Source: Siphonodentalium dalli
Taxonomy: Eukaryota > Mollusca > Scaphopoda > Gadilida > Siphonodentaliidae
Direction: 5' to 3'
Assembly (NCBI GenBank): GCA_032622095.1
Contig: CP136065.1
Coordinates: 206,624,151-206,688,150, forward strand
Length of the DNA: 64,000 nucleotides
The notes under the pieces: generated by a model
Told to the model about the DNA's origin: nothing
The model's input: only the letters and a program-made list of their open reading frames with translations
Database searches by the model: none
Part shown: in pieces, positions 38,501 to 51,225 of the stretch
Numbering within the stretch: the stretch's first letter is position 1
Layout: every line of letters begins with the position of its first letter
Position numbers and translations under genes: made by a program

Positions 38501-41500
38501 ATATCTGAGGGTCCAATGTTAAATATCAACCTAGATATCTGAGAGTCCAATGTTAAATATCAACCTATATCTGAGAGTCCAATGTTAAATATCAACCTAT
38601 ATATCTGAGAGTCCAATGTTAAATATCAACCTATATCTGAGGGAACAATGTTAAATATCAACCTATATCTGAGAGTCCAATGTTAATATCAACCTATATA
38701 TGATAGTCCAATGTTAAATATCAACCTTTATCTGAGTGTCCAATGTTAAATATCAACCTAGATATCTGAGAGTCCAGTGTTAAATATCAACCTTTATCTG
38801 AGAGTCCAGTGTTAAATATCAACCTATATCTGAGAGTCCAATGTTAAATATCAACCTATATCTGAGAGTCCATTGTCAAATATCAACCTTTATCTGAGGG
38901 TCCAGTGTTAAATATCAACCTATATCTGAGAGTTCAATGTTAAATATCAACCTATATATGAGAGTCCAATGTTAAATATCAACCTATATCTGGGAGTCCA
39001 ATGTTAAATATCAACCTATATCGGAGAGTCCATTGTTAAATATCAACTTATATCTGAGGGTCCAATGTTAAATATCAACCTATATATGAGAGTCCAATGT
39101 TAAATATCAACCTTTATCTGAGAGTCCATTGTTAAATATCAACTTATATCTGAGAGTCCAATGTTAAATATCAACCTATATCTGAGAGTCCAACGTCAAA
39201 TATCAACCTTTATCTGAGGGTCCAGTGTTAAATATCAACCTATATCTGAGAGTTCAATGTTAAATATCAACCTATATATGAGAGTCCAATGTTAAATATC
39301 AACCTTTAACTGAGAGTACAATGTTAAATATCAACGTATATCTGAGAGTCCAATGTTAAATATCAACCTATATATCTGAGAGTCCAATGTTAAATATCAA
39401 CCTATATATGAGAGTCCATTGTTAAATATCAACCTATATCTGAGAGTCCAATGTTAAATATCAACCTTTATCTCAGAGTCCAATGTTAAATAGCAACCTT
39501 TATCTGAGAGTCCAATGTTAAATATCAACCTAGATATCTGAGAGTCCAATGTTAAATATCAACCTATATCTGAGAGTCCAATGTTAAATATCAACCTATA
39601 TATCTGAGAGTCCAATGTTAAATATCAACCTATATATCTGAGAGTCCAATGTTAAATATCAACGTATATCTGAGAGTCCAATGTTAAATAGCAACCTTTA
39701 TCTGACAGTCCAATGTTAAATATCAACCTTTATCTGAGAGTCCAATGTTAAATATCAACCTTTATCTGAGAGTCCATTGTTAAATATCAACCTATATCTG
39801 AGAGTCCATTGTTAAATGTCAACCTTTATCTGAGAGTCCAATGTTAAATGTCAACCTTTATCTGAGAGTCCAATGTTAAATAGCAACCTTTATCTGAGAG
39901 TCCAATGTTAAATATCAACCTATATCTGAGAGTCCAATGTTAAATATCAACCTATATCTCAGAGTCCAATGTTAAATATCAACCTATATCTCAGAGTCCA
40001 ATGTTAAATATCAACCTATATCTCAGAGTCCAATGTTAAATATCAACCTATATCTGAGAGTCCAATGTTAAATGTCAACCTTTATCTGAGAGTCCAATGT
40101 TAAATAGCAACCTTTATCTGAGAGTCCAATGTTAAATAGCAACCTTTATCTGAGAGTCCAATGTTAAATATCAACCTTTATCTGAGAGTCCAATGTTAAA
40201 TATCAACCTATATCTCAGAGTCCAATGTTAAATATCAACCTATATCTGAGAGTCCATTGTTAAATGTCAACCTTTATCTGAGAGTCCATTGTTAAATGTC
40301 AACCTTTATCTGAGAGTCCAATGTTAAATGTCAACCTTTATCTGAGAGTCCAATGTTAAATAGCAACCTTTATCTGAGAGTCCAATGTTAAATATCAACC
40401 TATATCTGAGAGTCCAATGTTAAATATCAACCTAGATGTGAGAGTCCAATGTTAAATATCAACCTAGATATCTGAGATTCCAATGTTAAATATCAACCTA
40501 TATATGAGATTCAAATGTTAAATGTCAACCTTTATCTGAGAGTCCAATGTTAAATGTCAACCTTTATCTGAGAGTCCATTGTTAAATATCAACCTTTATC
40601 TGAGGGTCCAATGTTAAATATCAACCTATATCTGAGAGTCCAATGTTAAATATCAACCTAGATATCTGAGAGTCCAATGTTAAATATCAACCTTTATCTG
40701 AGAGTCCAATGTTAAATATCAACCTAGATATCTGAGAGTCCATTGTTAAATATCAACCTTTATCTGAGGGTCCAATGTTAAATATCAACCTTTATCTGAG
40801 AGTCCAATGTTAAATATCAACCTTTATCTGAGAGTCCATTGTTAAATATCAACCTTTATCTGAGAGTCCATTGTTAAATATCAACCTTTATCTGAGAGTC
40901 CAATTTTAAATATCAACCTATATCTGAGAGTCCAATGTTAAATAGCAACCTTTATCTGAGAGTCCAATGTTAAATATCAACCTTTATCTGAGAGTCCAAT
41001 GTTAAATATCAACCTATATCTGAGAGTCCAATGTTAAATATCAACCTATATCTGAGAGTCCAATGTTAAATATCAACCTATATCTGAGAGTCCAATGTTA
41101 AATAGCAACCTTTATCTGAGTGTCCAATGTTAAATATCAACCTTTATCTGAGGGTCCAATGTTAAATATCAACCTTTATCTGAGAGTCCAATGTTAAATA
41201 TCAACCTAGATATCTGAGATTCCAATGTTAAATATCAACCTATATCTGAGAGTCCAATGTTAAATATCAACCTATACCTGAGAGTCCAATGTTAAATATC
41301 AACCTTTATCTGAGAGTCCAATATTAAATATCAACCTTTATCTGAGGGTCCAATGTTAAATATCAACCTATATCGGAGAGTCCAATTTTAAATATCAACC
41401 TTTATCTGACGGTCCAATGTTAAATATCAACCTATATCGGAGAGTCCAATGTTAAATATCAACCTTTATCTGAGAGTCCAATATTAAATATCAACCTTTA

Positions 41501-42231
41501 TCTGAGGTCCAATGTTAAATATCAACCTATATCGGAGAGTCCAATTTTAAATATCAACCTTTATCTGAGGGTCCAATGTTAAATATCAACCTATATCGGA
41601 GAGTCCAATGTTAAATATCAACCTATATCGGAGAGTCCAATTTTAAATATTAACCTATATCTAAGGGTCCAATGTTAAATATCAACCTTTATCTGAGAGT
41701 CCAATGTTAAATATCAACCTATATCTGAGAGTCCAATGTTAAATATCAACCTTTATCTGAGAGTCCAATATTAAATATCAACCTATATCTGAGAGTCCAT
41801 TGTTAAATATCAACCTATATCTGCGAGTCCAATGTTAAATATCAACCTATATCGGAGAGTCCATTGTTAAATATCAACCTTTGTCTGAGAGTCCAATGTT
41901 AAATATCAACCTATATCTGAGGGTCCAATGTTAAATATCAACCTATATCAGAGAGTCCAATGTTAAATATCAACCTTTATCTGAGAGTCCAATGTTAAAT
42001 ATCAACCTATATCTGAGGGTCCAATGTTAAATATCAACCTTTATCTGAGAGTCCAATGTTAAATATCAACCTATATCCGAGAGTTAAATATTAAATATCA
42101 ACCTTTATCTGAGAGTACAATGTTAAATATCAACCTTTATCTGAGGGTCCAGTGTTAAATATCAACCTTTATCTGAGAGTCCAATGTTAAATATCAACCT
42201 ATATCTGAGAGTCCAATGTTAAATATCAACT
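32542..42231. repeat. Higher-order block C2 (about 9.7 kb)
   Basis: Near-identical copy of C1. The offset is 9,512 bp in the first half and 9,706 bp in the second, because about six units were gained near 37,050-37,240. The few differences seen include GAAAGTCC near 34,210, an extra A near 35,964 and an extra G near 36,114. The duplication looks very young. Confidence 0.88.
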
Positions 42232-44619
42232 TATATCCGAGAGTTAAATATTAAATATCAACCTTTATCTGAGAGTACAATGTTAAATATCAACCTTTAT
42301 CTGAGGGTCCAGTGTTAAATATCAACCTTTATCTGAGAGTCCAATGTTAAATATCAACCTATATCTGAGAGTCCAATGTTAAATAGCAACCTTTATCTGA
42401 GAGTCCAATGTTAAATATCAACCTATATATGAGAGTCCAATGTTAAATATCAACCTATATCTGAGTGTCCAATGTTAAATATCAACCTTTATCTGAGTGT
42501 CCAATGTTAAATATCAACCTTTATCTGAGAGTCCAATGTTAAATATCAACCTAGATATCTGAGAGTTAAATATTAATTATCAACCTTTATCTGAGAGTCT
42601 AATGTAAAATATCAACCTATATCTGAGAGTCCAATGTTAAATATCAACCTAGATATCTGAGAGTCCAATGTTAAATATCAACCTAGATATCTGAGAGTCC
42701 ATTGTTAAATATCAACCTTTATCTGAGAGTCCAATGTTAAATATCAACCTATATCTGAGAGTCCAATGTTAAATATCAACCTATATCTGAGAGTCCAGTG
42801 TTAAATATCAACCTTTATCTGAGGGTCCAATGTTAAATATCAACCTATATCTGAGGGTCCAATGTTAAATATCAACCTATATATCTGAGAGTCCAATGTT
42901 AAATATCAACCTTTATCTGAGAGTACAATGTTAAATATCAACCTATATCTGAGAGTCCAATGTTAAATATCAACCTTTATCTGAGAGTCCAATGTTAAAT
43001 ATCAACCTTTATCTGAGAGTCCAATGTTATATATCAACCTAGATATCTGAGAGTCCAATGTTAAATATCAACCTAGATATCTGAGAGTCTAATGTAAAAT
43101 ATCAACCTATATCTGATAGTCCAATGTTAAATATCAACCTAGATATCTGAGAGTCCAATGTTAAATATCAACCTAGATATCTGAGAGTCCATTGTTAAAT
43201 ATCAACCTTTATCTGAGAGTCCAATGTTAAATATCAACCTATATCTGAGAGTCCAATGTTAAATATCAACCTATATCTGAGGGTCCAATGTTAAATATCA
43301 ACCTAGATATCTGAGGGTCCAATGTTAAATATCAACCTATATATCTGAGGGTCAAATGTTAAATATCAACCTAGATATCTGAGAGTCCAATGTTAAATAT
43401 CAACCTATATCTGAGTGTCCAATGTTAAATATCAACCTATATCTGAGAGTCCAATGTTAAATATCAACCTAGATATCGGGGGGTCCAATGTTAAATATCA
43501 ACCTATATCTGAGGGTCCAATGTTAAATATCAACCTATATCTGAGGGTCCAATGTTAAATATCAACTTATATCTGAGGGTCCAATGTTAAATATCAACCT
43601 ATATCTGAGAGTCCAATGTTAAATATCAACCTATATCTGAGGGTCCAATGTTAAATATCAACCTATATCTGAGGGTCCAATGTTAAATATCAACCTTTAT
43701 CTGAGAATCCAATGTTAAATATCAACCTTTATCTGAGGGTCCAATGTTAAATATCAACTTATATCTGAGGGTCCAATGTTAAATATCAACTTATATCTGA
43801 GAGTCCAATGTTAAATATCAACCTATATCTGAGGGTCCAATGTTAAATATCAACTTATATCTGAGAGTCCAATGTTAAATATCAACCTATATCTGAGGGT
43901 CCAATGTTAAATATCAACCTATATCCGAGGGTCCAATGTTAAATATCAACCTATATCTGAGGGTCCAGTGTTAAATATCAACCTATATCTGAGGGTCCAG
44001 TGTTAAATATCAACCTTTATCTGAGAGTCCAATGTTAAATATCAACCTATATCTGAGGGTCCAATGTTAAATATCAACCTATATATCTGAGGGTCAAATG
44101 TTAAATATCAACCTAGATATCTGAGAGTCCAATGTTAAATATCAACCTATATCTGAGTGTCCAATGTTAAATATCAACCTATATCTGAGAGTCCAATGTT
44201 AAATATCAACCTTTATCTGAGGGTCCAATGTTAAATATCAACCTAGATATCTGAGGGTCAAATGTTAAATATCAACCTAGATATCTGAGAGTCCAATGTT
44301 AAATATCAACCTAGATATCTGAGGGTCCAATGTTAAATATCAAACTTTATCTGAGAATCCAATGTTAAATATCAACCTTTATCTGAGAATCCAATGTTAA
44401 ATATCAACCTTTATCTGAGGGTCCAATGTTAAATATCAACTTATATCTGAGGGTCCAATGTTAAATATCAACTTATATCTGAGGGTCCAATGTTAAATAT
44501 CAACTTATATCTGAGAGTCCAATGTTAAATATCAACCTATATCTGAGGGTCCAATGTTAAATATCAACTTATATCTGAGAGTCCAATGTTAAATATCAAC
44601 CTATATCTGAGGGTCCAAT
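40745..44619. repeat. Higher-order block D1 (about 3.87 kb)
   Basis: Begins within C2. Markers CAATTTTAAA at 40,901, CCTATATCGGAGAG at 41,367 and AGATATCGGGGGG at 43,471 recur at 44,776, 45,242 and 47,282, an offset of 3,875 falling to 3,811 bp. Boundaries are approximate. Confidence 0.8.
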
Positions 44620-47600
44620 GTTAAATATCAACCTTTATCTGAGGGTCCAATGTTAAATATCAACCTTTATCTGAGAGTCCAATGTTAAATATCAACCTTT
44701 ATCTGAGAGTCCATTGTTAAATATCAACCTTTATCTGAGAGTCCATTGTTAAATATCAACCTTTATCTGAGAGTCCAATTTTAAATATCAACCTATATCT
44801 GAGAGTCCAATGTTAAATAGCAACCTTTATCTGAGAGTCCAATGTTAAATATCAACCTTTATCTGAGAGTCCAATGTTAAATATCAACCTATATCTGAGA
44901 GTCCAATGTTAAATATCAACCTATATCTGAGAGTCCAATGTTAAATATCAACCTATATCTGAGAGTCCAATGTTAAATAGCAACCTTTATCTGAGTGTCC
45001 AATGTTAAATATCAACCTTTATCTGAGGGTCCAATGTTAAATATCAACCTTTATCTGAGAGTCCAATGTTAAATATCAACCTAGATATCTGAGATTCCAA
45101 TGTTAAATATCAACCTATATCTGAGAGTCCAATGTTAAATATCAACCTATACCTGAGAGTCCAATGTTAAATATCAACCTTTATCTGAGAGTCCAATATT
45201 AAATATCAACCTTTATCTGAGGGTCCAATGTTAAATATCAACCTATATCGGAGAGTCCAATTTTAAATATCAACCTTTATATGACGGTCCAATGTTAAAT
45301 ATCAACCTATATCGGAGAGTCCAATGTTAAATATCAACCTTTATCTGAGAGTCCAATATTAAATATCAACCTTTATCTGAGGTCCAATGTTAAATATCAA
45401 CCTATATCGGAGAGTCCAATTTTAAATATCAACCTTTATCTGAGGGTCCAATGTTAAATATCAACCTATATCGGAGAGTCCAATGTTAAATATCAACCTA
45501 TATCGGAGAGTCCAATTTTAAATATTAACCTATATCTAAGGGTCCAATGTTAAATATCAACCTTTATCTGAGAGTCCAATGTTAAATATCAACCTATATC
45601 TGAGAGTCCAATGTTAAATATCAACCTTTATCTGAGAGTCCAATATTAAATATCAACCTATATCTGAGAGTCCATTGTTAAATATCAACCTATATCTGAG
45701 AGTCCAATGTTAAATATCAACCTATATCGGAGAGTCCATTGTTAAATATCAACCTTTGTCTGAGAGTCCAATGTTAAATATCAACCTATATCTGAGGGTC
45801 CAATGTTAAATATCAACCTATATCAGAGAGTCCAATGTTAAATATCAACCTTTATCTGAGAGTCCAATGTTAAATATCAACCTATATCTGAGGGTCCAAT
45901 GTTAAATATCAACCTTTATCTGAGAGTCCAATGTTAAATATCAACCTATATCCGAGAGTCCAATGTTAAATATCAACTTATATCCGAGAGTTAAATATTA
46001 AATATCAACCTTTATCTGAGAGTACAATGTTAAATATCAACCTTTATCTGAGGGTCCAGTGTTAAATATCAACCTTTATCTGAGAGTCCAATGTTAAATA
46101 TCAACCTATATCTGAGAGTCCAATGTTAAATAGCAACCTTTATCTGAGAGTCCAATGTTAAATATCAACCTATATATGAGAGTCCAATGTTAAATATCAA
46201 CCTATATCTGAGTGTCCAATGTTAAATATCAACCTTTATCTGAGTGTCCAATGTTAAATATCAACCTTTATCTGAGAGTCCAATGTTAAATATCAACCTA
46301 GATATCTGAGAGTTAAATATTAATTATCAACCTTTATCTGAGAGTCTAATGTAAAATATCAACCTATATCTGAGAGTCCAATGTTAAATATCAACCTAGA
46401 TATCTGAGAGTCCAATGTTAAATATCAACCTAGATATCTGAGAGTCCATTGCTAAATATCAACCTTTATCTGAGAGTCCAATGTTAAATATCAACCTATA
46501 TCTGAGAGTCCAATGTTAAATATCAACCTATATCTGAGAGTCCAGTGTTAAATATCAACCTTTATCTGAGGGTCCAATGTTAAATATCAACCTATATCTG
46601 AGGGTCCAATGTTAAATATCAACCTATATATCTGAGAGTCCAATGTTAAATATCAACCTTTATCTGAGAGTACAATGTTAAATATCAACCTATATCTGAG
46701 AGTCCAATGTTAAATATCAACCTTTATCTGAGAGTCCAATGTTAAATATCAACCTTTATCTGAGAGTCCAATGTTATATATCAACCTAGATATCTGAGAG
46801 TCCAATGTTAAATATCAACCTAGATATCTGAGAGTCTAATGTAAAATATCAACCTATATCTGATAGTCCAATGTTAAATATCAACCTAGATATCTGAGAG
46901 TCCAATGTTAAATATCAACCTAGATATCTGAGAGTCCATTGTTAAATATCAACCTTTATCTGAGAGTCCAATGTTAAATATCAACCTATATCTGAGAGTC
47001 CAATGTTAAATATCAACCTATATCTGAGGGTCCAATGTTAAATATCAACCTTTATCTGAGAGTCCAATGTTATATATCAACCTATATCTGAGGGTCCAAT
47101 GTTAAATATCAACCTAGATATCTGAGGGTCCAATGTTAAATATCAACCTATATATCTGAGGGTCAAATGTTAAATATCAACCTAGATATCTGAGAGTCCA
47201 ATGTTAAATATCAACCTATATCTGAGTGTCCAATGTTAAATATCAACCTATATCTGAGAGTCCAATGTTAAATATCAACCTAGATATCGGGGGGTCCAAT
47301 GTTAAATATCAACCTATATCTGAGGGTCCAATGTTAAATATCAACCTATATCTGAGGGTCCAATGTTAAATATCAACTTATATCTGAGGGTCCAATGTTA
47401 AATATCAACCTATATCTGAGAGTCCAATGTTAAATATCAACCTATATCTGAGGGTCCAATGTTAAATATCAACCTATATCTGAGGGTCCAATGTTAAATA
47501 TCAACCTTTATCTGAGAATCCAATGTTAAATATCAACCTTTATCTGAGGGTCCAATGTTAAATATCAACTTATATCTGAGGGTCCAATGTTAAATATCAA

Positions 47601-48430
47601 CTTATATCTGAGAGTCCAATGTTAAATATCAACCTATATCTGAGGGTCCAATGTTAAATATCAACTTATATCTGAGAGTCCAATGTTAAATATCAACCTA
47701 TATCTGAGGGTCCAATGTTAAATATCAACCTATATCCGAGGGTCCAATGTTAAATATCAACCTATATCTGAGGGTCCAGTGTTAAATATCAACCTTTATC
47801 TGAGAGTCCAATGTTAAATATCAACCTATATCTGAGGGTCCAATGTTAAATATCAACCTATATATCTGAGGGTCAAATGTTAAATATCAACCTAGATATC
47901 TGAGAGTCCAATGTTAAATATCAACCTATATCTGAGTGTCCAATGTTAAATATCAACCTATATCTGAGAGTCCAATGTTAAATATCAACCTTTATCTGAG
48001 GGTCCAATGTTAAATATCAACCTATATATCTGAGGGTCAAATGTTAAATATCAACCTAGATATCTGAGAGTCCAATGTTAAATATCAACCTAGATATCTG
48101 AGGGTCCAATGTTAAATATCAAACTTTATCTGAGAATCCAATGTTAAATATCAACCTTTATCTGAGAATCCAATGTTAAATATCAACCTTTATCTGAGGG
48201 TCCAATGTTAAATATCAACTTATATCTGAGGGTCCAATGTTAAATATCAACTTATATCTGAGAGTCCAATGTTAAATATCAACCTATATCTGAGGGTCCA
48301 ATGTTAAATATCAACTTATATCTGAGAGTCCAATGTTAAATATCAACCTATATCTGAGGGTCCAATGTTAAATATCAACCTATATCCGAGGGTCCAATGT
48401 TAAATATCAACCTATATCTGAGAATCCAAT
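44620..48430. repeat. Higher-order block D2 (about 3.8 kb)
   Basis: Second copy of D1. It is followed by shorter re-duplications of about 0.3 kb near 48,150-48,720 that share CTTATATCTGAG and CTATATCCGAGGG units, before the array ends at 49,305. Confidence 0.75.
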
Positions 48431-49305
48431 GTTAAATATCAACCTTTATCTGAGAATCCAATGTTAAATATCAACCTTTATCTGAGGGTCCAATGTTAAA
48501 TATCAACTTATATCTGAGGGTCCAATGTTAAATATCAACTTATATCTGAGAGTCCAATGTTAAATATCAACCTATATCTGAGGGTCCAATGTTAAATATC
48601 AACTTATATCTGAGAGTCCAATGTTAAATATCAACCTATATCTGAGGGTCCAATGTTAAATATCAACCTATATCCGAGGGTCCAATGTTAAATATCAACC
48701 TATATCTGAGGGTCCAGTGTTAAATATCAACCTTTATCTGAGAGTCCAATGTTAAATATCAACCTATATCTGAGGGTCCAATGTTAAATATCAACCTATA
48801 TATCTGAGGGTCAAATGTTAAATATCAACCTAGATATCTGAGAGTCCAATGTTAAATATCAACCTATATCTGAGTGTCCAATGTTAAATATCAACCTATA
48901 TCTGAGAGTCCAATGTTAAATATCAACCTTTATCTGAGGGTCCAATGTTAAATATCAACCTATATATCTGAGGGTCAAATGTTAAATATCAACCTAGATA
49001 TCTGAGAGTCCAATGTTAAATATCAACCTTTATCTCAGAGTCCAATGTTAAATATCAACCTATATCTGAGTGTCCAATGTTAAATATCAACCTATATCTG
49101 AGGGTCAAATGTTAAATATCAACCTAGATATCTGAGAGTCCAATGTTAAATATCAACCTATATCTGAGAGTCCAATGTTAAATATCATCCTAGATATCTG
49201 AGTGTCCAATGTTAAATATCAACCTATATCTGAGTGTCCAATGTTAAATATCAACCTTTATCTGAGGGTCCAATGTTAAATATCAACTTATATCTGAGGG
49301 TCCAA

Positions 49306-49888
49306 AGTTTGAGAGATTTTGGAGATTGTGTTGCAGCAATTATCTCAACTTTGGTAGATGTGTCTGCGGCCTGTTATACAGGTTTTGGAACCGAAGCAAG
49401 AATATTATTTCATTTATGTTGCTAGTGATATACTGACTACATTGTTCTGACTCTCCGTTGGAGTGCTAGCATCAAAACATTGTCTTGCGGACACAACCGC
49501 AGAAAATGTGCGGTGCCATCTGGCTGTCGAATACCATGCATATGTAATGTCTTTGTTTTTGAAATTATCTTGGTCATGCTCCTACTATTGATACTTAAAA
49601 CATCGCAAAGGGAATGGCACAAATGTAGTGAGTGGTAGTTTCATGAATCCAACCTTCAACTCCGGTCGGTGATGAGACCGTTTGAAGGTCAAGACATATG
49701 TGCTTAATAGTACTTTCTTACCGTCAATTGTTTTGATATTTGTGCACATTTATGACACTGTGTGGATGTGGAACCAGCTCAGTTATATCGAGGGTTCTAT
49801 TTCAATTGACTAGCTATACAGTAGTGTCTTGTAAATAACAAACCCTGAAGTTGTCTTGACATTGGGATTACAACTAAGAACCAAGTAC
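49306..49888. other. Unique DNA right of the satellite
   Basis: No gene recognised. There is a weak hairpin around CCTTCAA...TTGAAGG near 49,650-49,685. Short frames have no motifs, and the first one (49,234-49,425) begins inside the satellite. Confidence 0.5.
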
Positions 49889-50289
49889 TTAACCCTTTAC
49901 CCAACAGAATGGCCCTGTGCCAATGCATTCTCTTATATATGCGAGTCGACCATAGGTCGCCTCGCATATATAAGAGAATGCATTGGCTTAACACATTAAA
50001 AATTATAAAATTGTTAAAGAATGTAAGAAAAAATGGTAAAAAAGTGTTAAAAAAAGATTTTTTTTAGGCCAATGCATTCTCTTATATATGCGAGGCGACC
50101 TATGGTCGACTCGCATATATAAGAGAATGCATTGGCACAGGGTATAACTGTAACTATCACAATGTGGTCAAGGAGCCGGTTCCAATGATATCCATATTTG
50201 TATGGTTCTATTGAGACAGACCGAAGATATTTTAGGCTGTTGAAGCTTTATTTGGCCGGTTTTGGCCGGTTTGTTGGGTAAAGGGTTAA
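49889..50289 (+). mobile_element. piggyBac-type MITE, copy 2 (intact)
   Basis: 393 bp element between TTAA sites at 49,889-49,892 and 50,286-50,289. Perfect terminal inverted repeats CCCTTTACCCAACA / TGTTGGGTAAAGGG lie directly inside the TTAA. It contains the same two 69 bp hairpins as copy 1 (about 49,919-49,987 and 50,069-50,137) and is oriented opposite to copy 1. No coding capacity. The ends fit the TTAA-specific piggyBac class; the source transposase is not in this window. Confidence 0.88.
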
Positions 50290-51027
50290 CTAAGGATATC
50301 TATCACAATTATTGGAACTACCCTTCGAATAATGGTCGGGCTAACGACTGACACATAGCTGAAGCCGTGACCCGTTTAGACTTTGCATATATCAGCCTCA
50401 TTGTAGCCCCCTCCTCGATGAGAGACATGTATGAATGGTATTTGGTTCAATATTCAACACTCATCAGGACGAAATTTGGTGAAACGTGAGACGACTGTGA
50501 GACGACTAAAACATTATCATAGACGAATAAACAGGAAACATAATTGCAAACATCAGAAAACAATACCACATATAACATAAATTTAATCTAATCTGAAGCA
50601 CCATGGAGATGCGTGAACAGCTGATTGGTTGAGCCGGATCAACCTAATCACCTAGCTTGCGAAGGACGTAGGAGCGAAGTGGACCATGAGCTAAGCCGTG
50701 TAGGTAGGTAGATGTATCACGTGATACGTGACTCCTGCACCACGCCTCGTCGAATTAATCTCACGACAAACAGGGTGCCACGTTATGAGATTCTTATCCA
50801 AAGCAGTGGGCGGTGCACCTAATCTGCCCGGTCCCATATGAGGCGCTCTAATCTATTGCATGCATGATGCATCTGTCTGCCAATTTTGATAAACCGGGTA
50901 ATCGTCGAATCGTTGGTTCAACTTGAGACATGAAGATTGCGAGTCGCTTAATTTAACATACAGACATTTGTCTTGCGATTGATCCGTGGAACTATTTTTA
51001 ACACTGTGATATTTGTATATTTTGTAG
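50290..51027. other. Unique DNA before P450 exon 3
   Basis: No gene or strong repeat recognised. It ends with a plausible acceptor ATATTTTGTAG at 51,027. Confidence 0.5.
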
Positions 51028-51225
51028 GCTGTGAAAAATATACCGGGAGACCCTTTCCGCGCTGGACTAGTCAGGAGCACATTCGAAAACTTGCAGCATT
51101 TATCAGAAGGTTTGTTGATGAGCACGTGGAGAGCTACGACGAGAACAACCTGTCTGACGTAATATACGCTTACATTCACCATGCGGGGATGAACAAACAG
51201 AAGTCGAACGATTTGATTAATTCGA
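51028..51225 (+). CDS. Probable P450 exon 3 (helix F-G loop to helix G/H), apparent frameshift
   Basis: The acceptor is TTTTGTAG and the donor is A|GTAAGT at 51,226. Read in phase 0 from exon 2, it begins AVKNIPGDPF, matching the PGDPF loop seen in many invertebrate CYP2 proteins after helix F. That frame hits TAA at 51,160. From about 51,075 the better P450 match is in another frame: HIRKLAAFIRRFVDEHVES then SDVIYAYI, the helix G pattern FIR...V.EH...(D/N)..D.I.AY. Both halves look like P450, so one base seems to be missing between about 51,058 and 51,075. Alternatively an acceptor at GTCAG|GAG (exon start 51,075) would keep the frame and drop about 15 residues. Later exons (I helix, ExxR, haem cysteine) were not found in the window. 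Confidence 0.6.

Larger units (their letters stand above)
7733..49305. repeat. Giant minisatellite, 32/34 bp unit, about 41.6 kb
   Basis: One uninterrupted tandem array. The unit opens TTAAATATCAACC, continues with a variable core (TATATCTG, TTTATCTG, TAGATATCTG or TAGATGTG) and closes GAGAGTCCAATG. Most units are 32 bp. The TAGATATCTG form is 34 bp, and rare units with TTAATATC are 31 bp. At an average near 32.6 bp this is about 1,280 copies. Common variants are GAGGGTCC, CTCAGAG, AGCAACC, AGCATCC, CAGTG and CATTG. GC is about 31 per cent. Because 32 and 34 are not multiples of three and the unit contains TAA and TGA (and TAG on the reverse strand), stops fall in every frame on both strands, so no reading frame above about 60 codons exists anywhere in the array. 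The edges are abrupt, and the flanks (CTCAAATATC at left, TCCAAAGTTTGAG at right) show no target duplication. Confidence 0.98.
5861..51027 (+). other. Putative P450 intron 2 (45.2 kb), filled by a minisatellite
   Basis: Runs from the donor GTAAGAA at 5,861 to the acceptor ATATTTTGTAG at 51,027. About 92 per cent of it is the 32/34 bp satellite; the rest holds one MITE and unremarkable DNA. It is an intron only if the exon at 51,028 belongs to the same gene. Strand, order, codon phase and position in the P450 fold all support that, but no transcript is available. Confidence 0.6.

Noticed and set aside
7733-49305. CRISPR array
   Set aside because: The 32-34 bp repeats abut directly with no unique spacers, the sequence is eukaryotic, and there are no cas genes.
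7733-49305. Centromeric satellite
   Set aside because: No evidence beyond size. The array lies between P450 exons, and a 32 bp unit is a minisatellite length. Cytological data would be needed.
49640-49690. Small hairpin as a possible ncRNA
   Set aside because: Weak stem, no conserved context, and no poly-T or promoter element to support it.
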